From: Amoebophrya sp. A120
Taxonomy: Eukaryota; Sar; Dinophyceae; Syndiniales; Amoebophryaceae
Reading direction: 5' to 3'
Length of the DNA: 64,000 bases
Assembly (NCBI GenBank): GCA_905178155.1
Contig: CAJINV010000014.1
Location: 2,327,923-2,391,922, forward strand
Shown: positions 43,023 through 55,859 of the stretch, piece by piece
Layout: each line of letters starts with the position of its first letter
How positions within the stretch are numbered: the first letter of the stretch is position 1
Made by a program: the position numbers and the translations under genes
The notes under the pieces: generated by a model
What the model saw: only the letters and a program-made list of their open reading frames with translations
Database searches by the model: none
Told to the model about the DNA's origin: nothing

Positions 43023-46000
43023 TCACCCTCTCTTCGGGCTACTGACGTGATATCGTGGGCAGTTCTGTGTGGAGGTCCCTGAAGACAGTGGTAGCGGTTT
43101 GCTCTTGCTAAACACCTCATCTTCTCCACCCGGCTGGCTGTTGTAGTTTGTGTTTCCGCTTGAGGACGAAGACGAGTTCGCAGCTTTTTCATGTTGTTCT
43201 ACCAATTCCACCCGCCCTGGTTCTCGTAGCTCACTACAACCACCTCCTTCAAGAAGAAGTCCTGAGTCCGCTTCCTGTGCGTCGGAAAAATCTTCCTCGT
43301 CCGGGGAGTCGACCTTCGTCCGCTTGCTCGGCCTCTTCTCCGCGTACGACATCTGACGACGTAACTTCGTGCTGGACCTGGCCTTCGGGTTGCTGCTACT
43401 TTGCTGCTGATACTGTCTGTGTTGCTGCTGCTGTTCCAGAGGCGGCGACATCAAATCCAGATCTCTGTTTTGATCCCCAATAATTCCCTGCTTCCCTAGA
43501 TAGGGGTCACCACACGCGCCAACAGACGAACTTCTGCAGTCTTCAAAATCTTCCCCGGCTAAAGACGGTGAAGTCCGATCGTCGATAGTGCGCTGCCGAT
43601 GGTCCTTTGCCGACGAGATCATATGAGTGCTGTCTACTTCTTCGTCATCCGTCTTAGCGCTCATCGTTATCTCCTCAATCGACCTCGTCGTGTTGTAACT
43701 CGACTCCGCATTGCTCGTTTTGCTGCTACTCGACGTGTTTGTCAAGTCAATCGCAGCTCCACGGTTATTTTCACTAGAAGAAGCTCCGGATGATGATGAG
43801 TTTGCAGAATTACAATTAGTGTTGCTCGAAAGGAGGACTCCCCCAGCGTTGTTCCCATGATGTGGACCTCCAAGCGTCAAATTGATCTGATTGCCATTGT
43901 TATCGTACAAAACGGGCGACGCGATACTGGGCGAAGAATCTTGGTGAAATTCTGCCACAGCTCTCTGGAACGCGTTCACTGTGTTGGTTGGGATTGAGTT
44001 CTGCTGCAATTTCGAAAGTTTCTTCTTTTTATCCGAAGGGACTTTGACGTTTTGCTTCTTGCTCTGCAAAGTTCCGCTGGCCGTGAGGTGTTGATTGCGA
44101 AGATTCGAGGACGTTGCACTGCTTCCACCCCCGGATGATTTTTTCAACTTCGCGGAAAGTAGCCGGCGGTTACTGGAAGCTGCAGAAGAAGACGCAGAAG
44201 AATTTGCGATGGTGTGCGTCGTGCCAGAGTAGGCACAATGATCCAACGCGATCTTCTTCTCACTGGCTAATTTCTTCACTTTGGTCCGAGTCGATGTGGA
44301 TGTCGTCGTGTTAGCAGTGGAGATTGCCGGTGCGCCGGCGGATGTGGTCGTGGAAGAAGAAGTTGTCGTGCCTTTAATGCTTGTGGATGCTGAAGAAGCA
44401 CCAGCAGAAGAAGCTCCGCTCTTATTTTTCAACACTGCTGCTGTCGCTAGTACTGGTTGAGCAAGCACCTTCTTGTCATCTCCCGCGGTTCCTGTTCCAC
44501 CACATCCTGGTGCATTTGACAACTCTACTATCGCAGCCGCGTCTCCGTGTTGATCAACTTCGTCAACCCCTGTGAGCACCATACAGCTTCCGTCGTCGGT
44601 CTGAACAGCTGGTAGGTTGTTCACCAACGCGGTCTGTTCGACGATGTTGCTCTTGTCAAACAACGTAGCCGCAGACGCACCAGCCGCGGAGCTCGAAATT
44701 GATGAGGATCCACTTGGAGATGCCCCAGGAGCACCCGCGGCCATCTTCGTCACTCTTCCCGCACTATGAAACACCCGCGGCGCGCCTGGACTGCTCACCG
44801 TCGGCTGGACTGGGTTCAGCGTCATGGCTTGACCGGTGATAACGAATTCTTCCGCGTTTCCTGCGTTCGGTGTCGCTCCGGTTGGACTAGGACTCTGGTT
44901 CGGACTACAGGACTTGAAAGACGGCGCGCAGGATGAGCTGGAGGACCCAGTGCTGGGAGAAACCGAAGGGGAGGGGTTCGCGGAGCCTGGATGAGGAACA
45001 CCAGCAGAAGTTGTTGTGTTAGCATTTGATGATCCACCAGTTCGGCGCGCAGTAGATCTGGAGCTGCTGGTGGTGGTGCCCCCTGTAGCTGCACTGGAGT
45101 CGAACACCCGCACGTGAGGCAAAAACGATGACTGTTGCAGCTGCTGCCCTCCGGGCTCAGAGAACCGACTGTGAAGGTGATGTTTCTCTGCTTGTAGTTG
45201 GCCACTGTTATTTTTCCCGCCGCTACAACTTCCACTTCCGGAAAAACCTCTACTCGGACTGGCGCGGTTAAATACCGGCGGACTCGGGTTGCTCATGTCA
45301 TGATCGATACGATCACCGGAAAAGTTGATCCTGTTCTTTGTGCCGGCAGCTGCTGATTGCGATTGCAAGCCCCCACCAGACGAGAAAACCGAACCACCGT
45401 CACGCCGGGCTTTCTGGTGCTGGCTGTCGCGAGAACCTACTTCTTGGTTCAGCATCTTATTCGAAGCAGAAGCGGACGAAGCAGACGCTGGTGATGCGCC
45501 TGGGGTCGCTTGCGAAAACACACCACTTGCGTAATGTCTAGCAGAGCCAAAGGCAGAAGAAGCTTTAGCAGGTTCATGTTGATTTCCGTCCCCCCGAGAG
45601 CCTCGTCCTGGTGGAAGAAGCTGGCGCGGCTCCTCGTCTTCCATGCTGACATTGTGATCCACGAGGAGTGAACTGACATCCGCCTCCGCCACTGCATCCC
45701 CTTCCTCGCAAACACTTCCTTTAGAATTTGACCTGTGCTGTCCGCGCGAGGTGCTGCGAAACAGATGTACCTGGTCCTGCTTTTCTAAAGAGGAAGATCG
45801 TTTGGAAGTTGATGCTCCAAGAAAGCCCCCACCGCTATTGCTGTGATTCGACGTCCCTTTCCCACTCAGAGGAAAAGACCCCTTGTGCAGCTTCAAAGAA
45901 CTGGATGAACTCGGGCACGACTTGAGACCACTATCATGAGCGCCGTCGGGGGAAACCACCGGAGTGGAATTTTGCTCGAACATGTCGGCCAAGTTACGTC

Positions 46001-49000
46001 TCGGCGGCGGTCGGTGGTGGTTCGTCTGCATCAAGCCCTGCAGAAACTTGGACTTTTTCTTGGATTTGGAGAGAAGAGAAGAAGGGGAAGACGGGGACGG
46101 GGAAGCGGGTGGCGGTGGCAACCCGAGCTCGTCTGCGAGAGCTGGGGGCGCAGCCGCAGCAGCCGGCTGCTGCTCCTCCTGCTCGTGGGCAGTTTCACCA
46201 TCCCCAAGAATTCCATCTGGTGGTGGTACTGAACAACCCTTCTCGTCAACATTACGTGCGTCACGGTCCTCTCCTATGAGGTTCACGTCGCTTGCAGTAC
46301 GTGGGTGATCCGCGTCTTGGCTGAATACCGCGCCGGTGGCCTGTTCTTCTACTTCTCCCGTCTGCAGGGTCGTGCATTGTTCTCCGCCTTCGGCCTCCGT
46401 CAGCATGTGCTGGTCCTCCACTACATCGGCTGGAGGTGCGGCGACTGCGATTAGAGACTCGGCGTCAATGCCACTTGTGTTGCCACCCTCCTGAACGAGC
46501 AGCGAAGATTCGTCCGGCGCACCCCCACCCTCTCCAATCATCACCTCCTCCTCTCCCTCTCCGCGGGGATCGAACCCGCACCGATTCGGCTGCAACGATG
46601 AGCACGTCTGCGGATGGGCAAAAGAGGACTCCAGCATTCTCAGGTCTGACCTTCCGTGGATCGAACTGCTGTTGCCTCCTGTGCTTGGCGGGTCTTGAAT
46701 TCTCCTGCTACCGCGGCCGTCGTGGTGGTCTCCTGGTACCCCTAGTACCTCCGATGAATTCTTGCTGTTGAAGAACGTCTTTCGACGTCGCATTTGGGAA
46801 GAATTGAAGTCGACCCTCGGCGTGATCTCCTCCTCCAGGTGGTCAAGAACTCCGTGATGGCCCAGATGAAGAGTCGTTGTTGTATTTCCACCGGGGTCAT
46901 CAGCATCTGAACTACCAGCACAACTGCCGGATGACACCGTTTGGAGTTGGTCTATCAGCTGCAGCGTCGATAGATCTTCGGTCACGTCAGCGTCGGTTGT
47001 GCTCACCTCCGCAAATCCCATCTGCACGTCTTGCTCGCTGCAGCGTTGGTCGCTGCTGCTCATTTGGTTTTGGTTTCGCGGCTCTCGTCCCAGTTCGTCG
47101 AAGCTCAAGTTGTCTGATGTGCACAATTGGTGGAGCCCACTACCACTGCCTCCCCCTGAAACAAGATCGATGAACTGCCCGGAGGCTGGCGTGGAGGAAG
47201 CGCCGATGCTAGACGAGAGATTCGCCGTCGTTGGGACGTTGGACGAAGAGAGTAACGACGAAGCCTCATGATAGAACTCTACTGCGACACCTCGTTGGGA
47301 TTGATTTCCAGCGAGAAGCACCGATGTAGAAGCTGTGCCAGACTGGTCCGGATGCTGCTGCTCCTGTTGGTGCTGCGCGAGTTGTTGCAAATAACCCTGC
47401 AACTGTTGCCGCAGCTGCATTGCCTCCCGTTTCCAGAATTCCTTTTCCTGCTCAGCAGGCACGCCGCCGTCCGCAGATTTGATGTGATCGACCAAATACA
47501 GAGCATCGGTGGCATTTGGCCGCTGGCTCGGCTCTGTGGCCAGCATGGTGGAAAGGACGTTCAGAAGATCGGTCGAAAGTTGTGGCATTTCGGAAGACAG
47601 AGTCGTCGCCGTCGGCTGCTGGTCCCGCAAGGCGTGCCACTGCTCGCCGGCGCGCGGAGGTTCCTGATAACATGATTAATACATTGCAAATTGAGCAGTC
47701 ACACAACGGTAGTGTTTCTTCGTTTGTTCCTTTCGCCTCGTCACACACGGCAAGCAATCCATTCCAGCCAACAGCAAACCAAGTACTAGGTGTATCTGAC
47801 TTACCTGCCCACATCCCAGTTCGTACATTGTAACCCCAAGACTGAAGATGTCACAGCGGTCCGTCACCATGCCCCGCAACGCCTCTTTGGCGACATAACG
47901 GCAGTCCCCTTCATCCACTGTGGACGTTTTCTGCAATTTCGAGGAAAAACTGACAAGCTCGCCAGACGCTGACAGCTGAAAGTTAGACTCGAACTCGCAG
48001 GCGAGCCCCAAATCCGCAATTTTCCAAATTCCAGAGAAGCTGCGCAACAGGTTCTCAGGCTTGACGTCCAGGTGGGATAGGTTATTGCTGTGCATTGCTC
48101 GCAGCCCGGAGAGGGTTGCGTGAGCGACCTGTGGAAGAAAGAATGAGCCTCACTCAAAATTTATTAGCTGGGGCTTTCCGTTTCGCGAAACAAGAAAAAC
48201 ATCTACATCGCCTTTGCATGTGAAATGAAAAACTAAAAACGAGATTCAGATCTAGATAGACTGTCGTAAAAACTTATAATTGCATATGGATATGGTGCAA
48301 AATCAAAATAGAAATTTAGGTAGATCACTGTAGCCGGAGCGTCGAACTGCGAACTTTAGTATGCTTGACCTGTCGATTTAGTATGCTTGACCTGTCGTAA
48401 GAACTTATACCTCCAAAATCTCGCCTTCCGAAAAGCATGCGGCGTTGGTCACAGCCGCGTCTCCTGTTTGCACTGCTAGCCGTCGCTTTTCCACTACCAC
48501 ATCATGTAAACTGCAGTCGCACAACTCCGTTTGCAAGTAGAGTCTCCGGCTCTGCACCCAGCAACCATAGTACCGCACGATGTGCGAGCTCTCGACGTTG
48601 TGGAGGGCTCTCGCAAGGTTCTGGGCTTCCCTGAAGGCAGTATGTGTGGGTGGTTTGTAGGAAGGCTTTTTCATATTCGAGCTTGTGTAGTTATTTTGTC
48701 CCAGAGAACTCGCCGCATTCGCCGCCGTGTTCACGTCGTCTAGCCAATGCTCGGGTAGTTTCGTCTTCAACTGCTTCACTGCGTACTCGCAACCGTCCAG
48801 CTTGTGCGTTGCCCGATACACGGTGGAAAAGTTACCTTTTTAGAGTGCAGTGCCAGTGAAAGGTCTGCGCCTTAAATCGAAAACGAGATTACACACATGA
48901 AACATCGCGCTGACGTGTCCTATGATGGCATCAACACAACTACTTCATCGAGAGCACTACAGTTTTGAAATGCAGAAGTCGTGTTAGTTAGTGTTACCTT

Positions 49001-50792
49001 TTCCGACAACGCTGATATTCACGAAGTTATTTTCCATAAAGTCGTCATCCGCCCGCCCCGCACCGCCGCCCTGTCCCGCAATACAGCCTTTCTCTCGATT
49101 CCGGATCCCCCGAAACGCCCCACTGCCCGCATCGTCCGCCCCGTCCAGTTTCCCGGTGGAAAAAGTTCTCCTCTGCAGCATCCGGGACACGAACCCAGAA
49201 TCCGGGGTTGTGCCATTGAAAGTGGTACCATTTGGCCCGTGATTCTGGTGCGGTGTGACCTGGTGGTTACCCCCATGGACTGCTCCGGGCGTCGCGAGGA
49301 CCTGGTGATGCTGATGAGGTGTCGTAATGTTCAGGTGGCCGTGGTACGATGGCGTCTGTAGTTGGAAAGAAAGATGACCACCACCGGAAGGGGGTCCCGC
49401 AGAGCCCGACCGGTGTAAATGGGCGCTGCTAGTACTGTGTGGCGTCGGGATATTGTGGGCGGCATGCTGGTGAGAGGAATGCGAATTGCCGTGCGGAGTT
49501 CCGATGAAGCTGCTGGAATGCTGTAGCTGCTGGGAATGCGAGCTGCCGGCGGGCGTCCTCTGCACGAGCGTGTCAGCCCTGATTGATGTTTTGGAAAATT
49601 TGCGAGCTGACAAAGGATTAGGATTTTGGTCGTGGCTATTTGTTTTCGTATCCACTTCAGGGACGTTCTTGCTGTGGTTGCAGCTTTTGCTACCGCTTCT
49701 ATTCCTAATGGGGGGCAGAGTGTTTTGTTTGCGTGGTTGCTGGTCGTGCTGCGAGCCGCGCGCGGTCGTTCCTCTGGGAGAGGGAGCGCGCTTCGCGTTC
49801 TGCTTTGCAATCGATCGTGTGCTGCTGGTCGCACCACTAACCGCAGCAGCGGCGATATTAGCACTCGGAGGTCTATTGTGCCCCGCGGCCGCGGTTAATG
49901 TACCGCATCGCGTCCGCTCACCCTCACGCAAGTTGCGGCTGGTACTTGAATTAGAATTGACGGTCGGTTGAGGTTGTACAGCTTCCGGAATTCTTGGCGG
50001 ACGGAGTGGCGGAGCGCCAGGAGTTCGCGCTCCTTGCCCACACCTCCTCTTATTCACCGACGACGATTGCGCCCTGGATGTGGAGTGGGGGTTTTTCGAG
50101 GCCAACATTGCGTGCCCCTTATTCGAGTTATTGTTATTCACCCTACCTCGAGGAGAGGGGTTCGCTGAGTGCTGCGATGAGCCTGCAACCGAGCTGCAAG
50201 AGCTATTGGCAGGCTTTCTGACAACGTTCATCTTCCCCGCACGAGCCACGACCTCTGCACCTCCTCCAGTGGCGGCGGTCGGAGCAGCTGCGTTTTTTCT
50301 TTTCTCCTTGCTCGTGTATCGATGAGGCGTGCTGGAACTAAAGACCGGCCCGGAGCTGTTGCTGCGACGTCTTAGAAGCGGTTGCGATCTGTCATCTTCT
50401 ACGTCTTGCATCTTGTCTTTTTCCTGCAGCTCCTCCAGAACCATTTTGGCAGAACGGTTTGGGTTTCCCCGCGCGAGAATCGCGTTGGAGCAAGAGCGCG
50501 CACGGGAAGTGGCTCCTGTGCCAGTCGTGGTACGAGTTGCGGAAGATGGGCGCGTTCCCCGGGCGTCAAGCGAAGTCACAGCACTATTTGCTTTTGATGC
50601 CCCAACGGCTGCACCGTGTAGTTGTGCAGTGTTCGTTTTAGTTCTCGCCGCGGATGAGTTTTGTCGACTTTTGACACTGCTCGTCGTGGTCTTTGCCACA
50701 TTTTTCTCCGTCGGTTTTCCTGGAAAACAACCAGCTGGCTGCGGCGGAGCGCCGCCAAGCGCTCGACCCCTGCTGGGAGCGGAGCTTGACAT
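43023..50792 (-). CDS. WEE1: WEE1-like protein kinase with very long N- and C-terminal extensions (2394 aa)
   Basis: Exons 50792-48998, 48835-48411, 48128-47805 and 47663-43023 join by GT-AG introns (48836-48997, 48129-48410, 47664-47804) in phases 1, 0 and 0; total 7185 nt. Residues 1-580 are Ser/Thr/His/Asn-rich. The kinase begins NFVNISVVGKGNFSTVYRAT (about 583-602), has its lysine in CEYAVKQLK, a 40-residue insert before helix C, SSHIVRYYGCW, catalytic loop LSHLDVKPENLL (about 759), KIADLGLACEF with DLG in place of DFG, and EGDCRYVAKEAL. The HLDxKPEN, DLG and EGDxRY features together mark the WEE1/MYT1 family, which phosphorylates CDK1 to hold cells before mitosis. After the kinase (about residue 910) follow almost 1500 residues of Ser/Ala/Gly/Gln-rich sequence with no recognised domain. 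No introners. A MYT1-type membrane segment was not seen, so WEE1 is preferred. Confidence 0.85.
48358..48400. repeat. Short tandem direct repeat in WEE1-like intron 2
   Basis: TAGTATGCTTGACCTGTCG occurs twice, separated by three or four bases, just downstream of the donor of the intron at 48129-48410. It is non-coding and may only be slippage. Confidence 0.6.
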
Positions 50793-51399
50793 TTGGCTTT
50801 AGTACTTGGTAGCAGCCATCAGGGAATCGGGGATGCCGATTGTTGTTTTGTTTCGATTTTGGTTACACTTTCATCTTCCTGAAGACACCTGTAACTCATC
50901 ATGTTTCTATTTGTGGCCCGCTTCTCATTCTGATTTCATGTACACCTTTCCGCGCTTGCATGGGCAGATGCAGATGCAGAAGCAGATGAACGGAGCGGAG
51001 CGGAGCAACCTGAGAGCAACTCAAACACGACCAGAAACGTCGTGTATGTGATTCAACAAAAATCTGAAGGAAGTGACCACGTACTACATCAAAAGCACAG
51101 AGTGAAATTCTAGATCCTTTTAATTTTCGTGGTCGAAATCATGTCGACCTGATGAACAAAATAGAACAACATACGTCCAAAAGAACACCGAAAGCGCAGT
51201 GAGTTGTCCTCTTGCATTCTCATGCCAGATCAGTTGCGTCTTCCTAGTGGAAGGCCGCAAAAGGACCGCAGACAGCGGCAGACTAAAACTAAAAGCAACT
51301 AGAAGTAGCACGACCATCAAGCCGCGCCGTGACGTTAACCTTAACACTTGCTAAACCTAGAAGAGGAGTCCCTGAGTTTCGAACAAGCAAAAAAAAATT
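50793..51399. other. Spacer, 0.6 kb
   Basis: Upstream of the WEE1-like ATG. A run of GATGCAGA / GGAGC short repeats is visible near 50970-51005; otherwise nothing recognised. Confidence 0.4.
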
Positions 51400-52398
51400 C
51401 TACAAATTTCCATACCAGCTGACCGTGGGCGTGATCCGATTTCTTCCCCGGCTCTTCGGTGGCGCTGGCGGATACATCGGTGTCATGATTTGTCGGCGAT
51501 GCATGACGAAGTTCCCGCAACTTCCCTGAGAGTCTTGATCCAGTTCGATCGCAAAACTGTCATTGTGCTCGTTATGGTCCACAGAGCCAACCGTAGAAGT
51601 CTCGATCGGCGGCGGTCTCGGCTTGTTATTCTTCTTACTCGAGGAGGTTTTCTTTTTGTTATTTTGACTAGAAGCGTCACCATTGCCTGCGGTACAACTC
51701 TTCTGCTCGTTGTAGGCGGTTAACGTGTCAATCGGCACGCCGAGGACAGAGTCGATCTTCTGCAAGGTTTTGCTCTTGTTTCCCTTCCCTTTTGATGCTT
51801 TCGACGTCGTCGCGCTTTTCGCAGATGATGATGAGGAGCCAGCGGAACCTGCGGAACAAGTCGTCGCTGCTTTGATCGTTGCGCTCGCGCTGCCCTTGTT
51901 TTTTCCCTTGCTTCCGCTCTGCTTCTTGTTTCCGGATGATGAAGGCGGTGGTGCAACTGGAGCGGGCTGCACTTGTTGCTCGGCGACGCTGTCTAGCTCT
52001 TCCTGGGAAAAGAGTAGCCGTGTTGAGAAAGGAGCAGCGCCGTGATGGTCCTCGTGTGCTCCAGGCCGGTCCGTTCGCTCTAAGGGGTCCTGGGGCGGCT
52101 CGACATCATCAGGCACTTCTTGTTCCTGAGAGTTGTCCTCCGATGACATCGTCGTGTCATGGCGCTGGTCTCGTCGGTCTTCTTGCAGCTGTGCAGCAGA
52201 AGCCACGTGGTCATCAAGTAGACGCAGCTCAAACTCTGCCGAAAATGAACCACCTTCGATGTCCCCGCTGTCTTGGTCAACGCCGTCCACTGAAGACATA
52301 GTTTCGGATCCAGGTCCAACCAACGCCCCATGTCTTCGCAACCCCCTGGTAGAAGGAGGGTGCCTGTGGTCTGCTAGGGCAGGCTTGCTTGCTGGCAT
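51400..52398 (-). CDS. Low-complexity protein (about 332 aa), unknown function, 3' end uncertain
   Basis: Open frame from ATG at 52396-52398 to a stop at 51400. Composition is rich in Ser, Lys, Asp, Gln and Pro, with a Ser/Ala/Lys tract (SSSSAKSATTSKASKGKGNK, about residue 200), a basic run KKKTSSSKKNNKPRPPP, and the end RGRNRITPTVSWYGNL. A GTATGG donor overlaps the last codons (near 51412), so the gene could be spliced to a further exon downstream. No domain, signal peptide or membrane helix. Codon use resembles neighbouring genes, and it may be a nuclear or disordered protein. Confidence 0.55.
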   Translation of the reverse strand: MPASKPALADHRHPPSTRGLRRHGALVGPGSETMSSVDGVDQDSGDIEGGSFSAEFELRLLDDHVASAAQLQEDRRDQRHDTTMSSEDNSQEQEVPDDVEPPQDPLERTDRPGAHEDHHGAAPFSTRLLFSQEELDSVAEQQVQPAPVAPPPSSSGNKKQSGSKGKNKGSASATIKAATTCSAGSAGSSSSSAKSATTSKASKGKGNKSKTLQKIDSVLGVPIDTLTAYNEQKSCTAGNGDASSQNNKKKTSSSKKNNKPRPPPIETSTVGSVDHNEHNDSFAIELDQDSQGSCGNFVMHRRQIMTPMYPPAPPKSRGRNRITPTVSWYGNL

Positions 52399-53395
52399 CA
52401 CGATCTACGCCAGCGGCTCCTTACTCAAACAGAGGGCGGAACAATGCAGGCAGAGGTAGCGACAGCAAGCGGGGCATCTGCGAGAGCAAGAAGCAAACGA
52501 TCGTAGCCCATGTAACGCCCTAACTTGGCGTCAACTTCCGTCTTCGTTCTTCTGCTTCTCATCATTTGAGCATGACTGCCGCAAAGCAACGTGCCACTAT
52601 CGTCAAAATACAAAAAAAAAACGCACTCCAACCACTCTTTCACTTCATGTTTATTTGCGTGATTGTTCTCGTGATGCACTTGCACTTGATCTTGGCCTCC
52701 TTAGCTTCTGGCTTTGAATTTGCAGGACAAGAGCGCTGAATCAAGATGGTCTCTCATAAAAAATGCGAATATTACCGGTGCGCTCTTGATAAAATGCTCG
52801 CTAGTAATTCCACCTCTTAAGAAAACGCTGTCGCTCGCCATGCCTCTCCGAACTGTCTCACAACTTTGGCTCACACAAATCACGAGTGAATGACTTGACC
52901 AAACGTTCTACACTTCTTCTTCGCCACGAGCCATAAAACCAAAACGGGACACTCACACTTCTTCGCTGCCTTTTGTTGTTGTTGGTTCGAGCAACCTCTC
53001 TTTTGGACGTTCCTCTTGTTGCTGAAATTCAAATTTGCCACAGCAAGATAAAGAACGCCACATGCTGTCGCTGCTGCACGTATTTCTATTCTACATCAAC
53101 AAAGATACATCGACTTTGCTCTCGCTCGCTATTTCCACCTCCGGCTCCTCTCAAGCAAACGCAACGCAAGCGATAATCTAAGTAGTAACGCGCGGCTTTC
53201 TGGGTGCGTGCAGTCTCGAATCGTATTCACAGCGGCAACCGCGTGGCGCTTCCCCTTCCTCTCGAGTACTACAATTCGCACGACGAGCAAGCAACAACAC
53301 ATACACAAGCCCATGTCAATGATAAAGCTCAAAAACCTAAATCACAGCGGCGCTCTATCTCTAAGTCTAATCGTACTAGAAGCTGAATAATATAA
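52399..53395. other. Spacer, 1.0 kb
   Basis: No gene, TIR or strong repeat recognised between the low-complexity gene and GC-rich island 2. Confidence 0.45.
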
Positions 53396-54770
53396 CCGAT
53401 AAGAGCGGCGCGCGTGCGGCGTGTGCGAATTTATATCGTGCTAGCTCGCTACCTGCATCAAAACGCGGCGCCCGTCCCTGCGGCGAGAGCGCGGGCGGCA
53501 GGCAAGGGCTGGCTGCAACACTGACCGGCCCGCCGGGGGCCGGGCAAAGGCCCGCGCGCCGATGTGGGTCTGCCCATGCAACGGCGTCTGCCAAGTAGGG
53601 TGCCACCATACCCACCCGCGCCGTGCGAACGCACGGACGAGGGGCGGGCGCCGGCCGGGTGCCAGCGCTGGCTTCGCTCAATCAGTCAGAGAGAGTCAGC
53701 AGGCGGGGCCCACACGCTGGACACGAGCACCAAGGGCCCACCGGGGTAACCTACCAGCGAACGAAAAAAGCAAGACACACAAGGCCGCGGGGAAGGGCCA
53801 GGGCCGGGCGGGGCGCAGCTCGGGACCAGTGGCCCAGCGGTCGCTCGGACCGGGTACGCAGGCGATGCGCTCTTCCTCACCCGGCAAAACCCGCGCGCCC
53901 CGCCCTCTTCGCTGTCGCAGCGGGCACAGTGCGCCCCCCCCACTTCTGCCCGCCAAATTATTGCCGCGGCTTTTCGCGGAGGGCCGGGAGGGGCAGGGCC
54001 GGCGCGCCTGCGGCACGCAGAAAACAGGGGGGCGCACGCGGGCGCCGGGCCGGCGGGCCGGGCGGCCTTCGGCGCGCCGGCCTGCTAGCTTTCGGAGCAC
54101 GGGGGGCCGGCCCACCACCATCTTGCTACGGCCGGGCAGCGCAGTCCGGCGCGCCTTCCCTTTTCCCTTCTACCGACGCGCTGCCGCCCCCCCGCGCGCT
54201 ACACGGGCGACGACCATCCAACCAAGCCTGCCCGGGCAGGCCGGCGGCCGGTCTCTTCCCGGTCCCACTTTCGCCGGGGCAATACAGACGCCGCGAAGGG
54301 GCCCCACCGAGCAGCGCCCTCCGCCCCGCGCGCACAATTCGCCCGGGCATGCGTGGCAGAAATCGCCGCGCGCCCCCCTCCCGCCCGGTCCATCCAAATT
54401 GCGCCCCCCGGCCCCCCTCATCCGTATTACGAACCCCCCGCCCGTCAACCAAGCACAAACAAAATGGATCGGGCGCAAAAAGTCGGCCCCCACAACGAGC
54501 GCCACAGTGCCCCGCTTCGCGTCCGCCAAAAGTGCGGCCAGTGTTTCGGAATTCCACGAAGCGGAGGGAGGCCCTCGCCGGGCTCGGCGCTTTTCACGCG
54601 CCTGGCTAGTGCGGCCGTCCTGGCTCTGGCGCAGGCCCGGGGTCGCAGAAGGTTGGGCAAGGTGTGGGCCTTGCCAATTCCGGACAGGGCCGGCGCCCTC
54701 CGCCGGAGCGCAGCGACCAATCAACTAAAGCAACAGCCTCTGCAAGTTGTGCGGTCGTTCAAGTACTAAC
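53396..54770. repeat. GC-rich spacer island 2
   Basis: A block of very high GC with sharp edges (AT-rich DNA on both sides), dominated by GGGCCGG, GCCCCCC and CGGCGCGC runs. Open frames of 140 to 388 codons exist on several overlapping frames of both strands, which argues against coding. Composition matches island 1. Possible explanations are a GC-biased repeat family or foreign DNA; the sequence alone does not decide. Confidence 0.5.
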
Positions 54771-55859
54771 TCGGCCACTTTTGATGCGGCTCCACCAGAT
54801 GGAAGAACACTGCCACGAATAAAGCGCGACTAGCATCAAACCGCATGCATTTTAGCGCTCCTAGTTCGCCGGGGTATTATAGGAGCTTACTCCTTAGTTG
54901 TAGCGTCTTAGCGCCCAGTCACAACAAACCTGCGGCCTTTTTAACAACAACATATTTGAAGATCGTTTCTTCACTTGGCTGCTGCTTGTTTTTACAACCG
55001 TACTCGCTGAACATATTCTCGCCCACCTCAGGAGGATTCAACACATGTCTTTCGCTGCAATTCAACAATCTAGGTACCAGGGGTAGGCGATAGCTGTTCT
55101 AAATCTCATTCAGTAATTACTTGACGTTGACTTTGATTCTTGGACAAATAAAGGTAGCATAATTCCTGCACTGGATTCTGGTAATTTATTCGGGCTCATG
55201 TCGTGACTACCACTCGTACCAAAGACGATGATGATGATTGATGAAACCCAACGGTGTTTGTTTTTCGCAAACAGTTCCAGTTGCGTGGTGGTCATTGTTA
55301 TTTAAACAAGATAAAGGGGTCTTGCTCTTGCATTTTGAACGTTACTACTGTTTTGCAAAGGTTGTAGCAAGTTCGTTTTGAAATTGAAATCGGAAAACAA
55401 AAAGAGCTCGAAAACTTCGGGAAAAGAAAATCGAAAATGCGACTAATTCCTTTGAAGACACTTCTTCATAAGCATACTCGAGGACTCCTTAGCGTCCCGA
55501 ATAGCAGCATACCTGTGCACCCGTGAATTTCGGCTTTTTGAATTCATGCGCGATAAACGCTTTCACTCAACAAATGGTTTAAAAGGTCTCGGTGAAACTC
55601 ACTGAATCACAATCATCAAGATGTTGAAGTCCAGTGTAATAGAAATAGTCTTCATTTTGACGAATAAAAATAAAGATAAACAAGAAAAACAATCGGATCA
55701 TACCACGATAGCGCAGTACTACCTTCATGGAAAAATTGCCAACAATTGTCTAGTACAACTGCGAAGTCGTTCTGATACTGGAACTACAGCAGGTATAACC
55801 TCAAATTCAACAAGTATTCAAAATTTTCTTTTTCTTTTAGTCCTTATCCAACTCTTATT
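54771..55859. other. Spacer, 1.1 kb
   Basis: AT-rich spacer downstream of the large membrane protein gene; it probably includes that gene's 3' UTR. Nothing else recognised. Confidence 0.5.

Noticed and set aside
53562-54728. 388-codon plus-strand open frame in GC-rich island 2
   Set aside because: Overlapping long frames occur on both strands, as expected in stop-poor GC-rich DNA. No domain, Pro/Arg/Gly composition only, and opposite strand to every real gene.
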